64,000 bases of DNA from NCBI GenBank assembly GCA_016859345.1, contig CM029131.1:9669033-9733032 (forward strand), written 5' to 3'. Positions within the stretch are counted from its first letter, which is position 1. Every line of letters begins with the position of its first letter. Both the position numbers and the translations under genes were made by a program. The notes under the pieces are model-generated. The model did no database searches, was not told where the DNA came from, and saw only the letters and a program-made list of their open reading frames with translations. This document shows positions 11,865-24,420 of this stretch, one piece after another. Source of the stretch: Istiophorus platypterus. Lineage: Eukaryota; Chordata; Actinopteri; Istiophoriformes; Istiophoridae.

Positions 11865-12420
11865 GCCTCCTTCCCCCCCCTCACCTCCCTCCTTCCCTCC
11901 CTCCCACCATCCTTTCCATCCCGTCCGCCCTGGGGGAACATTACTGGCTAGGGACCCACTCTTTCCTTCTCTCTCGCTCTCTCTCCCCCTCTTTCTCTCT
12001 CTTCCCCCCTCTGTGAAACTCAGAGGCGTGAAACTGGAACCACGGCCGATTCAGCAAGTCTCAGACACACACACACACACACACATACATATACAGAAGT
12101 CTCCTCCTTTTGCCAAATTTAGCATCATCAGAGTTCCACCTTGGTTTGTCCCCCATCACACACCCGGCCCCTCCTCCCCTCCTTCGCCCACCTCCTTTTG
12201 CTCTTTCCTTGCTCCCTCTCCTTCCTCCCTCCCTTCCTGCTGAATCCATCCTCTGTCGAGATGGTCTCTTCGTCACCTCCTATCCTCATCCCCTTCTTCT
12301 TTTGTCCCTCTTTCGTTTGCCTTTGTCCTCGCTTCCCTTTCTGTCCCCTGCAGTCTCCTCCTCCTCCACTGTTGCCCTTTTTCTCTCAGTCCTCAACACT
12401 TCCTTTCATTTCTTTCCTTC
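11865..12420. repeat. pyrimidine-rich (CT/CCT) low-complexity tracts with a short CA array
   Basis: Runs of CCCTCC, CTCTCT and CTTTCC dominate this interval, with a CA run at 12065-12085. The long frames here rich in Pro, Ser and Leu are translations of this composition and lack coding features. Confidence 0.8.
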
Positions 12421-14307
12421 TTTACGACTTTTGTCTTATTCTTTCCCAGGCTCCGTCTTATTTACATCTTGTCTAATTCTCCTTTGTGCGATTGTCTCAT
12501 CATTTCCTCATCTTTATTCTTCAACAGCATTGGTTTCCACAATACCTGCTCTTAGTCAAATTACATGGTCAAAGTTGGCCTTGCAAGGTTAAGTCATTTG
12601 CATTTTTTATGTTTTCTTAGTCAACACTGTCTACTCAGTGAAATAAGAAAGTGTCTAAGGTTTGACGGGTTATTAGAAAAAGCTTGTGTCATTAGTCAAC
12701 GCACATGGCCAGCATTTTAATAGTAATTGTAGATTATTGCTGTGGAAAGGTGAGTGTCATTTGTTGGGAGTTTGTGTGTTTGTGTGTGTGTCTTCCAAAG
12801 TTGGCGTAAACAGGCCTCAGTAATTATAGCAGCTTCATTAATTACCCTCCCTCCCTTCCCTTTCCAGCCACATTCTTTCAACTCCTCTTTCTTGTTTACC
12901 TCTGTCTCTGTCTCTTTCCCTCTCTCCCTTTCTCTCCCTCTCTCTCTCTCTCCATCCTTACTGTCTCCCACCTCCTCCTTCCCCTCCCCTGTTTTCTGAA
13001 ACAATTTTGTCCTAATTGCAGCTCTTCCCACTAACTAATGAGGAAGGCAAAGAAAGGAAGGAGGCTGGGAAAAGGGGAAAGGAAACAGGGAATAGAATCA
13101 TCTTCAAAAAAAAAAAAAAGAGGGAAAACAAAAAGAGACGGAGAGATTTTCTTTGCCAGGACACTCAGGGAAAGGTGTCAGCTTCTACCTTCTGCCAAGA
13201 GGAAGAAAACGTTTCCTCTTTTTCTTTTTTCTTTTTTTTAATATTGAGAACAGATTGATGAGTCGTTGGTTAAGTCTGCCAGCAACATTGGGCATGCTAC
13301 TCTTAATTTGTCTAAGTGTGTGTTTGTGTGTTATGAAGTTTTGGTGCAATATCTGAAGTACAACTACGCTTTGGTGACTTAGACATGCCAGTGCACATGC
13401 ACACCCTTCCAAACTCTCCACCAAAAACACATAAACACACAGGCACAATAGCAAACTACATGTGAATGTGAAGCAAAGAGTAGAGACCTGGAATGTTGAA
13501 AGGGATAGAGCTGTCATATTTTGGTGTGTGTGTGTGTGTGTTTGTGTGACTGTGTGTTGGGTGAGGAGGGACAATGAGACGTTTTTATGAAGCCTTCTAG
13601 AGGACATTCTCATCTTTCCAGTTCAAGGATCCTCATTGGCTCTGTCAGCACCAAACGACAGCACAGCTGCGCCTCACAGACACACACAGACACACACACA
13701 GATACTCATTTGTGTTCATCTGAAAGAGCAGAGGTACACTCCCTTGAAGGGTGGGTGTGGTTGCTACCAAAATCTGCCCTTTGACTTTGAACCACACACA
13801 CAAACACACACACTCACACCCACACACCTGGAGGCCACAGAGTGGTCACACACTCACATTTCAGGGCTATCTGGTTTCATAAGCTGTGCACTTCATGAAA
13901 GGCTAAAGTTCTCATGTCTTTCTCCGCCGTTTTAGATTCTTTGTCGTCTTTTTGCTCTCCTTATTCACCGTTTCACTCATCTTTTCCGCTTCCTCTTCAT
14001 GCACATCCATTGACAAAGGGGCCAAGCTCGACTCTCAGGAATCGATTCTCAGAGCGGCCTTTCTATTAAATTCCCTCTTCCCACAGGAAATGCTCTGCAG
14101 CTTTAAATAACGCCTCGGTGCTGAAGTTTGGGTTTACTGCTTTATTTATGTACTGTTCCCAGTACTGCTCTAGTAATCTGCACACACCAAAATAGTAAAG
14201 ATCCATCTAACATTAGTGTTTTGCTTATAAATTTTTGTTCCTCTTGTCTTCTCCGTCTTTCTGTTGTCCTCACCTCTCTTCTCTTCTGTATGTAACCTAC
14301 CCAGAAG

Positions 14308-14308
<1 letters not shown>

Positions 14309-14363
<55 letters not shown>
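14309..14363. repeat. (CA)27 microsatellite
   Basis: A pure CA run of about 55 bases between CCCAGAAGG and CTAGGAG. Confidence 0.97.
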
Positions 14364-14366
<3 letters not shown>

Positions 14367-15087
14367 GAGTAACAGCTCAGCCTTTAGCGAAGCGGTGAAT
14401 TTCAAACACTACACCTGTCCTGCTTTCTTTTTCCTTTTCTCCGACTCTGATCTCTCTCTTTCATCCTGAGCGTAGCGCTTTTGGCAATTGCTACATCTTA
14501 CACACTAGGGTTCAATGTGATGTTGGTTTTACAAGGCTTTTGCCACTAGAGACATTACTGGAATCAAGCTCCTACTAAATGATACTTTACACCAGATTTC
14601 ATTATCTGTAATTTGACTATTTTTATGCCAAGGAATTCTGAAACTTAAATAACTAATGTTCTGCCTGGAAACATCCTTAAAACAACACATCTGACACTGA
14701 ATTTTAGACTATCATAGGACACCAAGACTCCCTATTCAATAGAAATAACTTGGGTGTCTTTGGGAATCAATCCAAATTAAGGGATTTCTAACAACAACCA
14801 GTGTAGGTCTGTGGACTTCTACAGTAATTACTGCGTAAAAAAAAAATTCAAATGTTTCATATCTAATGGACCAGAGTTTGATACACTGCCATTATATGTC
14901 ACTAATTTGATTTGCCAGATATATTTCTGAGAACTGAAACACTTTAAGATTAAGAAAAACATCGGGGTTTAGCTGAAATTCTGAAGAGGGAAAACATCAC
15001 ATTTTGTGATTTATCTTTAGCATTATCTTTTTCAAAATTTAACCAAGATGTCTTTCCCTAACCTTAGAATTATAGACTACAGTAAAA

Positions 15088-15110
15088 TATACATATAAAA
15101 TATATGTATA
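15088..15110. repeat. perfect 10-bp inverted repeat, AT-rich
   Basis: TATACATATA at 15088-15097 and TATATGTATA at 15101-15110 are exact reverse complements with an AAA spacer. A related ATATATACATATAT stretch lies at about 15198. Confidence 0.8.
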
Positions 15111-15438
15111 AACATTTCGTCATTATGTTTCAGAAAAAAAAATTAATCCTGATGTCATTACATTTCCTACAAAACTATTTGCTAATGCAATTTGTTAAAT
15201 ATATACATATATTTAGAGGAAAGAGGGTTTAAGACACACAGAAACACAGACACAGACAAACACGTGAGCAAACACTACATGTTGCTGTCACCAAGTGTCA
15301 TCAAGCAAGTCCAAGCCCTGAGCCACCAAGTCTTCCTCAATGTCTCTTCCCCTCTGCTGCTGGTTGACAGAAAGTGGTATGGTACAGACAATGCCACCTG
15401 CCAGTTTCTGTCACTATAATTATAGCTATCTGCAGGCA

Positions 15439-15462
<24 letters not shown>
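15439..15462. repeat. (GT)12 microsatellite
   Basis: A GT run followed by degenerate GTATGTGT variants to about 15490. Confidence 0.93.
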
Positions 15463-15473
<11 letters not shown>

Positions 15474-15618
15474 CGTGTGTGTATGTGTGTCTTCGTATTC
15501 CAGTTGAGACGACAAAGGCATCATCTTTGTCACTGAGCCTGATTGGAGTCACGAGGGGGCGGTGTATGTTTGTGCATGTTTGACTGTGTATGGTCTTCCT
15601 GTATATGTGTTTGAATAT

Positions 15619-15644
15619 GAGTGAGTGAGTGAGTGAGTGAGTGA

Positions 15645-15708
<64 letters not shown>
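15619..15708. repeat. compound (GAGT)n-(GT)n microsatellite
   Basis: About eight GAGT units (15619-15650) pass directly into a GT run of about 30 units ending at 15708. The complementary CA runs at 15864-15892 and 15907-15924 lie about 155 bases further on. Confidence 0.96.
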
Positions 15709-15709
<1 letters not shown>

Positions 15710-15863
15710 GTGCATGCAGTGATTCCCTTCCCCTGCCCCAGCTGTCTCCTTAGCTTTAACAATAGGCCTGGTAACAAAGACGTGGCCTTCAGCCTCTGTC
15801 ATGTGATACTAGTGGTCTGCAGCCTCTCAGTCAGATGACCCAGGCTATTGTCCTCTATGGATG

Positions 15864-15924
15864 ACACACACACACACACACACACACACACAAGGAAGCA
15901 CAGATTACACACACACACACACAC
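15864..15924. repeat. two (CA)n microsatellites
   Basis: CA runs at 15864-15892 and 15907-15924 separated by a short unique spacer. Both are complementary to the GT run at 15649-15708. Confidence 0.95.
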
Positions 15925-17853
15925 ATACACACAACTACACACGCAGCAGCTGCACACAAAAAGACGACACACGCTCATGAGATAGTGAGAACAGACAAAC
16001 ACATATACACATACACACACAGACGCAATCTCAGGACGCAGACCCTTCCTCTCGGTCACATGCAGTCTGAACAAAGAGAAACTTTATTGCCATTGTGCTG
16101 GTGACAGTGAGATCAGTGACTGATTGACAAAAGAGCAGCAGAGAAAGGAAACATATTGCTGATGTCCTGGGGGAACCTCCAGGCCCACTTTTACATTTAA
16201 TTTCTCACTTTAAATTGCAGCTATAAAATAAACTATGAACCTGAGGTCAAGATATTGTCTAAATAGAAACGAGGAGGATTTATTTGCTATCGAATCGTCG
16301 GTTATTTCTCTCAAAAGCGACAGGGTGTTTTTCTTTTTAGTCTTATGTCTGTGAAAGACATAACCATTCCCCGCCCCACTTGGGAATGCCGGCTCTCTGG
16401 CTGGCACAAATGTGGGTGACTGTGTCAAAGAGCACCTTACCAGCAGGTTGTTGTCTGTGCTATTAATGTGTGAGAATGTGAGGTGAAGCAGGAACACAGG
16501 GGAACAGAGCCGAACTCCCCTGACGGGCCATAGAAACGACATAAATTAAATGGACTATTGCCTCATCTTCCCTTAACAACTGCTGTTAGGACGACCTTGA
16601 ACAGGAGATTAAACCCCCAACCAGAGCTGTTTTTAGACTGACTGAGACAAGTCCAAGAGGCATCTTGAGTCCTTGAAGGCGAGTCCCATTCAAAAGTCTT
16701 CATAGGCAATTGGTTTTGTAAGTCTTTCAGGTTTCTGAATAACAAAATACTTTGTTTTTTTCCCCCCCACAAACCTGAAACCAAGTCCTTTCATTGGCCT
16801 AATCCTTCAGTTTCTGAGGTAGGTAGCTATGTAAGGGTTGCCAGTCATTGCCTTTTTTAATCCATAAGTTCCAGGAGCGATCTAAAAGCAATTCTTCTTC
16901 TAATATTATGAACTTTTTTCCATTCTAAAAAGGCTTCCGACTCATGGATCTGTTCCTCACACTGGACTTCCTGGATTATATTTCATGGTCCACTGTACTT
17001 AACCCCCCCCCGCGCGTCGCTCCTATTTTTTCACACCTCTGATGTACTTATTTATGTCTCGATGACAATCTGAACTGAGTCTTAAGCCAGGAGTAGCAGC
17101 TTGTGGTTTTATTAGATGCTCCTAAATGTTTAAGAAACACAATTTGACATTAAAAGCCATTTCAAGTCAAATTATGCTACTACATTATGCTAGAGGAGGA
17201 CAGTTATGAACATTCAGCTAGTACGATTGGTAGAAGAATGGAGACCATGTGCAGATGTTTCAAGAGCTCACAGGGTAAAGGGGGAGAACACACCTTTGTG
17301 CAGTCGAGGTGTGTTTTCTTGGAGAATCAAACAAAAATACAATGTTGTGGACCAAAATTACAGTGTGTGCTTCAAATGTATGAATCTATGTTACAGTGAG
17401 AGTGGATGTGACTAGGAGAAGCAAAAGCATGCTCAGTCTACATTCCCTAAGATAAAGAGAAATTAAAATGGGAAAACAGGAATGCAGATACAGACGGGGA
17501 AAATTTAGGGAAAAGAATCAAGTGTATTAGTAAGTGCTGGGACACGACTTCAGCTACAGACCCTCAAAGCGACCACAGTGTTCCTACATCCTACTATAAC
17601 ATTCAAAGCCTAAGTATGAGATAGAATTGTGTATCAGGGAAGAACCCATACAACACTGTCATACATTATAAGGAGACTAGGGGATCTTTGTATGACTGTT
17701 AGGTTGCAGTAGCATCTCTATCTACAAAACATAAACAAAAGACGAAATTAATTAATTTGTCAAAGTACATATTTCATCAATTAGCACTCACTGTAGGAGA
17801 AAGGATAAGAAGAAAAGACAGGGATGAGAAAGAGTGAAGGAAAAACTGGTTTG

Positions 17854-17891
17854 TGTCTGTCTGTCTGTCTGATTGTCTGTCTGTCTGTCTG
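17854..17891. repeat. (TGTC)n tetranucleotide repeat
   Basis: TGTC/CTGT units with a single interruption (GATTGTC) in the middle. Confidence 0.92.
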
Positions 17892-18061
17892 TGTGAGAGT
17901 GTGTGTGTGTTTTGCATTTTCCTGCCAGGGTGTGTGTGACTAAAGCCAGGCCTGATACCAGGGAAAGCGAGAGAGTGAGCGAGAAGAGGAGGAAAAAGGA
18001 AGCAGATGCTCGTGTGTTGGCACAAAAATGATATGTCCACTCAGTCTCTCTTTCTCTCTCA

Positions 18062-18073
18062 CACAAACACACA

Positions 18074-18116
<43 letters not shown>
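18062..18116. repeat. (CA)n microsatellite with CAAA interruptions
   Basis: Two AAACACACAC variants lead into a pure CA run that ends before AAGCATTTG. It follows a CTCTCTTT tract. Confidence 0.95.
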
Positions 18117-18117
<1 letters not shown>

Positions 18118-18719
18118 GCATTTGTTCAGTCCACAGAAGGAACAGCAGATGAAAGAGTTCCAGTATTGTCTCTGTGATAGAAAAATACTCTACTGACCAA
18201 CAGCAAAGTTGACCTCAAGGCCACAGAGCGAATGAATGGCAACAAAATGAAGGGTGTCGAGGTGTGTGTGAGTGTGTTTATGTGTATGTGTGTGTGTGTA
18301 CGTGTAAGGGTCATCTGAACTTGAAAAGAACCACATCCTGCAGCAAGACCAGAAGTATGGCTTATAAGGGACAAGACAGCTGAAAAATGATTAATGATGA
18401 GATAACACAGACAAATGTTAATCAGACATATGGTGTTTGTGCAGTGATTTCTTAGGAACCCAGTGTGTGTGAATGTGTGTCTGTGTGTGTGTCTCTTTTC
18501 TTTTGTGCAAGGCAGTGAGTGAGGATAGAAAGGTAGGGGGAGAGACAGGAAGGCTGAAAGACGTATGAAGGGATGAATGAGTCAACTGAGGACACGCAAA
18601 ACACACTAAAAACTCACACATACACACACAGCCCAGATGTCTGCATCAGTCTCAGGTTGAGGGCGCGACGAGGAGGAAGCATTAATCTCTTCAGATGGTG
18701 GAAGATGGAGAAAGAGGAG

Positions 18720-18850
18720 TGGCTTATATTCAGAGGAGTGGAGTGGAGGGGAGGCAGAGGGAGAGCAAGGAGGGGCATGGGGAGCAAAAAGGGGAAGGAG
18801 AAGAAAGGAAGCAGAGGAGAGGTGAGAGAGGAGAGGAGGGTGAGCAGCTG
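18720..18850. repeat. purine-rich (GGA/GAGG) low-complexity tract
   Basis: An almost pure G/A stretch with GGAGTGGAGG, GGAGAAG and GAGAGGAGAGG units on the + strand. Long polypurine tracts with partial mirror symmetry can adopt triplex structures. There is no coding support in either strand. Confidence 0.75.
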
Positions 18851-19950
18851 ATGAGAGCTGGAGAGGATGGATAGCTTGTAGAAGTGGATAAAGAGTCAAG
18901 TCTAATGGTGCTAAGGAGGAAATTGGAAGCTGAAAGAATTAGAGAAATAAGACAAAAAACGAGGGAATTCTGAAAGTCAACACACTTATTATACAAGGAT
19001 CTTATTGCTGAACTTTTTTCACAAGTTTATCACTATTATTCACTGCCATTTTACTGCCTCACACTGCGAAAAAATCTCCAATGGTTTTAGGTCCTTTACT
19101 CAGTTACTGAGGTCTGACTTCTTAATATCATCATAATAATGTATGAAACAAGGAAAATTGGAAATTCTACTTGTTCAAATGTAGAAACACAACTGGTTTC
19201 ATTAGTGAAATCTGTTTTATTTTGTTTTGTTTTCGCGATTAGGATACCGACACCCATTTCTAGAAAGAAGCTGCTTTTGTTGGAGTTACCTCACCCATCC
19301 TCAAAAAGTCTCAAAGCCAAATAGCTGACAGTTGCCACTGTTGCTGAGCAGGATGAACAGTGACAGTAGCAAGAAGCTTAGACAAACATCAATATTACAT
19401 CAGCAGCGATGATTAGCAATGACAGACCAAATTCGCAAAGTAGGCAACAATTCATCAAGACAATGTTTACACTGTTGTCACTATGTAATATTTACATACC
19501 TTTGTCTGGTTTAAAGGGAAAATTCTGACCTACACCAAGGAAGAACTGTTTTTTCATGTGACATATTTTAGTTCGGGGGAGACCTGTAGCACATCTAAAG
19601 GGGCAAGAACTGGAGGAGATTGGGAGCTGGGTGCTTATGGCGTTTTAAATGTTACATATACGATAAAGTGATCTGATCGCTTGTGTGTGTCACTGTGCCA
19701 AACTGTCATGTATAAAGTGAGGATATTCTCAGTGAGGACCAAGAAAAATGTCTTCTCTGGGCAATGGTGCCATCTGTGTTGATCTCCTGCCAGTGTGTAA
19801 CTTAAATCTATGTTAAGTTTTTCTATTTCTGAGGTGTAAAATGGGACAGTGGGTCTGTAAAGAAGTAACCTACTTATAAAATGCTCTCCTTTGTCCTAAA
19901 AATAATGTTTTTGTACAAAACTGCCCTTTTGTGCTCGTGGCCTGCACTGT

Positions 19951-19972
19951 AAAAAAAAAAAAAAAAAAAAAA
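19951..19972. repeat. poly-A run (22 nt)
   Basis: An uninterrupted A run after GCACTGT. No retroposed gene body is recognisable upstream. Confidence 0.9.
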
Positions 19973-20139
19973 GACAAAATTAGCAAAGTAGACGTCACTG
20001 TTGCTAAGTGCTTATTGCTGAGCTGTTTCTGTACTTCAGGTTTTCTAGTGATAGCTTGAGTTTCTGCAGAGTGGCTGTCGTTTGTTTCGGACAACCATCT
20101 GCTGTAGCTGCTGCTTTAAAATGTGTAGAACTCCAGACC

Positions 20140-20212
20140 GTTTTTTTTTTTTTAATTTATTTTAATTTATTTTTTAATTTATTTTATTATTATATTATTA
20201 TTTTAATTCTAT
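20140..20212. repeat. T-rich (TTTAATTTAT)n-like degenerate repeat
   Basis: A T11 run followed by TTTAATTTATTTTAATTTAT-type units and TTATTATATTATTATT. AT-rich low complexity. Confidence 0.8.
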
Positions 20213-20822
20213 TTAGAACAAGCAGTACATTAAAATGGTGAGGCAAATAACAGGTGAAGTTGCCTTAATGCAGATAACTTTTCTTGAGGGCAGCGAATGT
20301 TTCTGTAGGTCCTTCCAACTTCAAATTTCTCAAAATACACCATCAGTTGGGATGTGTGGTGACAAATAAACGGCTAAGTGAGCTTGTGGTTTGTTAAGAG
20401 ATATCAAAAAATAAATAAGACTACATTTCCAAGAAAGGAGATAAGAGACAGACAACCCAACAAGGAGGAGGACGGAGGGGGAGGAGTGGGAGGATGAGAG
20501 AATGGAAGGAGACGAGGATGGAGGGAGGGAGTCCCAGTAGGCCTCTTTGTTGGGCAGCGATTTAGAGATTTACAGGGTCTTGTCCTTCTGTGTGTGTGTG
20601 CCTGTGTGCCTGTGTGTGTGTGAGAAGGGAGAGTAATTGAGCCTCCCTTCATCCAATATTTACCCACCAAACCAGAGCAATCATGCGAATTATGTTTACC
20701 GGGCACAAAGTGTCTTTCTTCCTCTATCTTTTCTTTCTCTTTGCCACTTTCCCCATTCCTCGCCTGCTCTCTCTCTCTCCTGGCAACTAGACATCATATC
20801 AAGATCCAAGCCAGGAGTAAAT

Positions 20823-20838
20823 CACACACACAGACTCA

Positions 20839-20899
<61 letters not shown>
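20823..20899. repeat. (CA)n microsatellite, core 20845-20899
   Basis: Degenerate CACACAGACT at the left leads into a pure CA run of about 27 units, ending before CTCAGACAC. Confidence 0.96.
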
Positions 20900-20901
<2 letters not shown>

Positions 20902-22035
20902 AGACACACACAGGGGAAACAGGCCCATCTGTATTGATGATGGCCTAATTTAGATCTCTTTATTGGACTGATTTACGATGGCCAGACAAATCTGGGCATC
21001 TGGACCCGAGTGTGTGTGTCTGTGTGCGCTTGTGTGTGTCGTCCAGTTGATACCCAGACCGGACGCACAATATCCTCCCTGCTTCATTTCACTCTTTCTC
21101 CTTGTGTTTCCTTACCTCTGTGTAAATCAGCGGTGTCCTCCCCGTCGCAGCCTTGCCTCAAACCGCTCGATGACGCTGCCATCCTGAAACATTTTTAAAG
21201 ATCACCATGCTGAACGAGGCAATAGGAAGCAATGCAACACAAAGACACTCAGGCCAGGACCTTTCCAAGCCAGTTTCACTGAATCAATTACTGTCCTACT
21301 GTGTGTGTTGGTTTTATTTTGATAGAAATCTGAGATATAAATCACAAACAGTGGACAGACTAGGGTTGAGACAGGTTTGATGAAGGTATTAAGTCACAAG
21401 ATCCAGATTTCATTGCTACACTAGAGAAAAGGCTTCAATCTGAATATCACCAATCAATTGGTAAACAGGTCAAAGATTTTGGGGTGTTGGTGGTGGTGGG
21501 GGGGACTAACCTGGAGTGAATGGAATGGATTTGAGATAAAATTCTAAAAACTAAAGGATGAAGAGATGTAATCCAGGAGGGAGAGGAAGCCTCAAAGGCA
21601 AATTCATCTCCAAAATCAAGCTCAGGTTTCAAATGTTTAATTTACCCCAATGGACAGTTTCATAGCAGCTATTTAAAAACAGCAGCTTGACTTTGGGGCT
21701 TTTTAAAAAAAATTGCGTCAAAATTTTGGCACCTGCTCAATACTGCCATGTCTTTTTGTACTTATGGTCATCACTCCTGTCTCTAATAATAAGACTGTGT
21801 TCAACAAGTTAATTGCTGAGCTCTTAAGAAGACAGACTGGGAAAGAAACACAAGAGGTCATATGATCTAACTAGTTTTAAATTGCCATGTTAGTCAAAAG
21901 ACTGACGGGATGGCCAAAGAAAATATGAAACAAAATTAAGACAAAGGTTGTAATAAAGCAGAAAGTTTACAAGTACGAAGTAATAAACATGGATCTCACC
22001 AGGGAAGTTTAAATTTCGATGTGTGTAATGTGAGA

Positions 22036-22036
<1 letters not shown>

Positions 22037-22067
<31 letters not shown>
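22037..22067. repeat. (GT)n microsatellite
   Basis: A pure GT run of about 15 units ending in GTACACAG. Further degenerate TG tracts lie at 22204-22256 and 22350-22367. Confidence 0.94.
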
Positions 22068-22069
<2 letters not shown>

Positions 22070-22888
22070 ACAGTAGTGTCTATACCAAGACAGTGACAGA
22101 GGGTCTCATTGAAATAACTGTGGTCTCAAGGGGCCAGCTAAAAGGAGAGAGAGGGTCGGTGAGGGTAGACAGAGTATACGAGAGTCCAGGGATTCATTTA
22201 GGGTGTATGTGTGTGTGTTTTGTGTGTTGTGTGGGTGTTGTGTGTGTGTGTGTGGAGGGTGATTCATCCGTTCTAGTGGCGGCTAACCTTGGCATGTCCC
22301 ACCACGCATGACGGGGGTTACACCCAGACAGCACTCCGCTGTCCTCTGTGTGCGCGCGTGTGTGTGTTGGTTTCTGGCGTATAGGAGCATGTACTCGTCT
22401 GCAAGTGTCAGCCTTGTGTTTGTAAGTCTGTGTGTGTGTGTCCATCTGCATGCAGAAAAAAGGCACAAAGAGGAAAAAAGGGGGGAGGGAGAGAAACCTC
22501 GTCAGGTTGTTTAGTGTCTTTGTATGATCTTGCCCCCGGGAGAAAGGGCAAAATAAAGAATGAAAAATGTGTGTGTATGCATGTGTGTGTGTGCATCATT
22601 GTTTTGCTGTCAAACACTGCTATGAGCACATATACATTACCCCCCCCCCCCACACACACACACAGCCTTGTGATGACAGTATATTTATGCCTGCATGCAC
22701 AAAGGACAATTGGACCCTAGCAATCCCTTCGTTTTTGCTTAAACTCTGCCACACACACACACGCACAAACAGTGACAGATCACAGACAACTGTTCACCTG
22801 CCATTGTCAAGGACTGAGTGTGTCACCTGTCAGTGTGTGTGAGTGTATGTGTGTGTGCTTAAGGAACTTGACATCGCTCTCTCTCTTT

Positions 22889-22891
<3 letters not shown>

Positions 22892-22932
<41 letters not shown>
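22892..22932. repeat. (CA)20 microsatellite
   Basis: A pure CA run after CTCTCTCTTTCAT. A shorter CA run follows at 23024-23042. Confidence 0.96.
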
Positions 22933-22933
<1 letters not shown>

Positions 22934-23690
22934 CTGGATGCTGTTAAGAAAGGGGAAGTACATTTAGGGGAAGTTTAACACTGAAGAACTTGCTACAGGA
23001 ATAGAAATACATGGACACCTGAAAACACACACACACACACACTTCAGTGATACGGTTCAGTCAAACAATGGCTTTTCTGAAAAAGTCTGAAGCATGAGAA
23101 GTTCAGTGGAACAACAGTGCCCTTATTTTTTAATTAAACCATTTGTTCATTATAAATTATCTTGGAATCTTGGAACGTAGAATAACTTTTTAAGTCATAA
23201 TCTTGCTTTTCTAAAGGCATAATCTTTATGTTTTCTTATTCTACATTTTCCTTTTAAGATATTTTGCATTTCAGTCAGGAGTTTGACCTGGTATCTCTTG
23301 GTAGGACTTTTTTTCTTGACAATGGTCCATGGTTTTAAAATAAGATACCCAACAATCAAATCTAGGGTATAACGTTAAGGTGTCTACATAGTTTTGACGA
23401 TATAACTATGTCTCAAGATCATTTCTACTAGAAAGATCTGAATGCACTCGGCACTTTGTGGAATGTTCTTAATTTTTCTTATACAGAAGTAGCACAGTTC
23501 TGTGTATCAAGGTTTTTTATGGTCATAAATAAAGTAAATTTATATTTAGGACAAGGAACAAGGTGACTGAGGGGAAGTTCCTCTTTCTTTTCAGTTCAAA
23601 CAACAAAAGCAGACCTATTGCTCACGATTTCCTTTTTCATTCTACCTCTTTCTCGCCTCCCTTGTCCACCCCCCCCCCTTTGTCCTTCAG

Positions 23691-23876
23691 GTCCCCGACC
23701 GATTTCTGGAGGTGGCCCAGGTGACTCTCCGTGAATTCTTCAACGCCATCGTGGCCGGCAAAGACGCAGACCCGTCCTGGAAGAAGGCCATCTACAAGGT
23801 GATCTGCAAACTGGACAGCGAGGTTCCTGAGGTCTTCAAATCTCCCAACTGCCTACAGGAGCTCCTCCACGACTGA
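23691..23876 (+). CDS. prox1: Prospero homeobox protein 1-like, terminal coding exon (prospero domain C terminus)
   Basis: This exon encodes 61 residues and a TGA stop at 23874-23876, from Val-Pro-Asp-Arg-Phe to Leu-Gln-Glu-Leu-Leu-His-Asp. It follows an acceptor with a long C run and CCTTCAG, and joins the previous exon in phase 0. It supplies the remaining prospero-domain helices, with the family hallmarks TLREFFNAI, DPSWKKAIYKVICKLDSEVP and KSPNCLQELLH. These helices pack against the homeodomain and contribute to DNA binding and nuclear-export control. Relative to mammalian PROX1 (from memory) the changes are conservative: Glu to Asp at residue 3, Ile to Val at 11 and 21, Val to Ala at 26, Ile to Val at 48 and a final Glu to Asp. 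The length matches the family, so the C terminus is intact. Assignment to the PROX1 rather than PROX2 group is firm; the exact paralogue is not. Confidence 0.97.
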   Translation, partial: VPDRFLEVAQVTLREFFNAIVAGKDADPSWKKAIYKVICKLDSEVPEVFKSPNCLQELLHD

Positions 23877-24414
23877 CTAGGACAGGGGGGGAAACACGGC
23901 AAGCCAGACAAACCTCCAAGGACTGTGAGAAGACTTTATGAAAAAGGCCTCTAGAGGCACGCTAGAATAGGTTGAGGTCTTCGGTGAAGTGCGTTTGAGG
24001 GAGTTTGGCGTTGGTGACGCGATGCGGGAACTTGAAGTTAATCTACTTGGAGACGTCTAGAGAGGTTTGTCTGCGGTTGTTTTTGGTCACCCCATCTTTT
24101 AAAGACAAACCTTGCCCTCGAGATGTTTTATAGAGAAAAAAATATACCTCCTCTCCGAGGTCGAGGGCTGAGACACTTGAGTCAGACGACGCTCAGCTTA
24201 ACAAATTGTGTTGAGACTTTTATAGATTAAAAGCAAAACGGTGAAAACAGTGAACCTCCTTGCACTTACAAGAAAAGCTCCTCCTTGCCGAAAAAAAACA
24301 CCACATCCTCCTCCTCCTCCACCTCATCCAAGATCACTCTTCGTCCTCCCTCAGGGACGAGGAGGATTATGGATCAATCTTCAGCCAACAATTTGGGGTC
24401 GGGAGGGAACTAAA

Positions 24415-24420
24415 AATAAA
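24415..24420 (+). terminator. possible proximal polyadenylation signal AATAAA
   Basis: A canonical AATAAA about 540 bases after the stop codon. A GT-rich stretch follows (TTTTATTGTGGATGTTTTTAAG), which could serve as a downstream element. It would give a short 3' UTR isoform lacking the CA array. Confidence 0.35.

Larger units (their letters stand above)
9130..23690 (+). other. 14.6 kb intron between the last two prox1-type coding exons
   Basis: The intron starts GTAGGC and ends in a pyrimidine-rich acceptor with a long C run and CCTTCAG at 23684-23690. Both borders are phase 0, so the exons join as Phe-Glu/Val-Pro, the junction expected for PROX1. The intron holds at least a dozen CA/TG arrays, a poly-T run at 10013-10034, a poly-A run at 19951-19972, purine- or pyrimidine-rich tracts (11865-12030, 12140-12420, 12845-12990, 18720-18850), and a perfect 11-bp hairpin at 11052-11078. 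I find no nested gene on either strand. Confidence 0.9.

Noticed and set aside
11713..12592. Pro/Ser/Leu-rich frames of 111-176 codons
   Set aside because: Produced by pyrimidine-rich low-complexity DNA; overlapping frames look equally 'open', as expected for such tracts.
10013..19972. Poly-T at 10013 and poly-A at 19951 as retrogene tails
   Set aside because: No retroposed coding body or target-site duplication next to either run.
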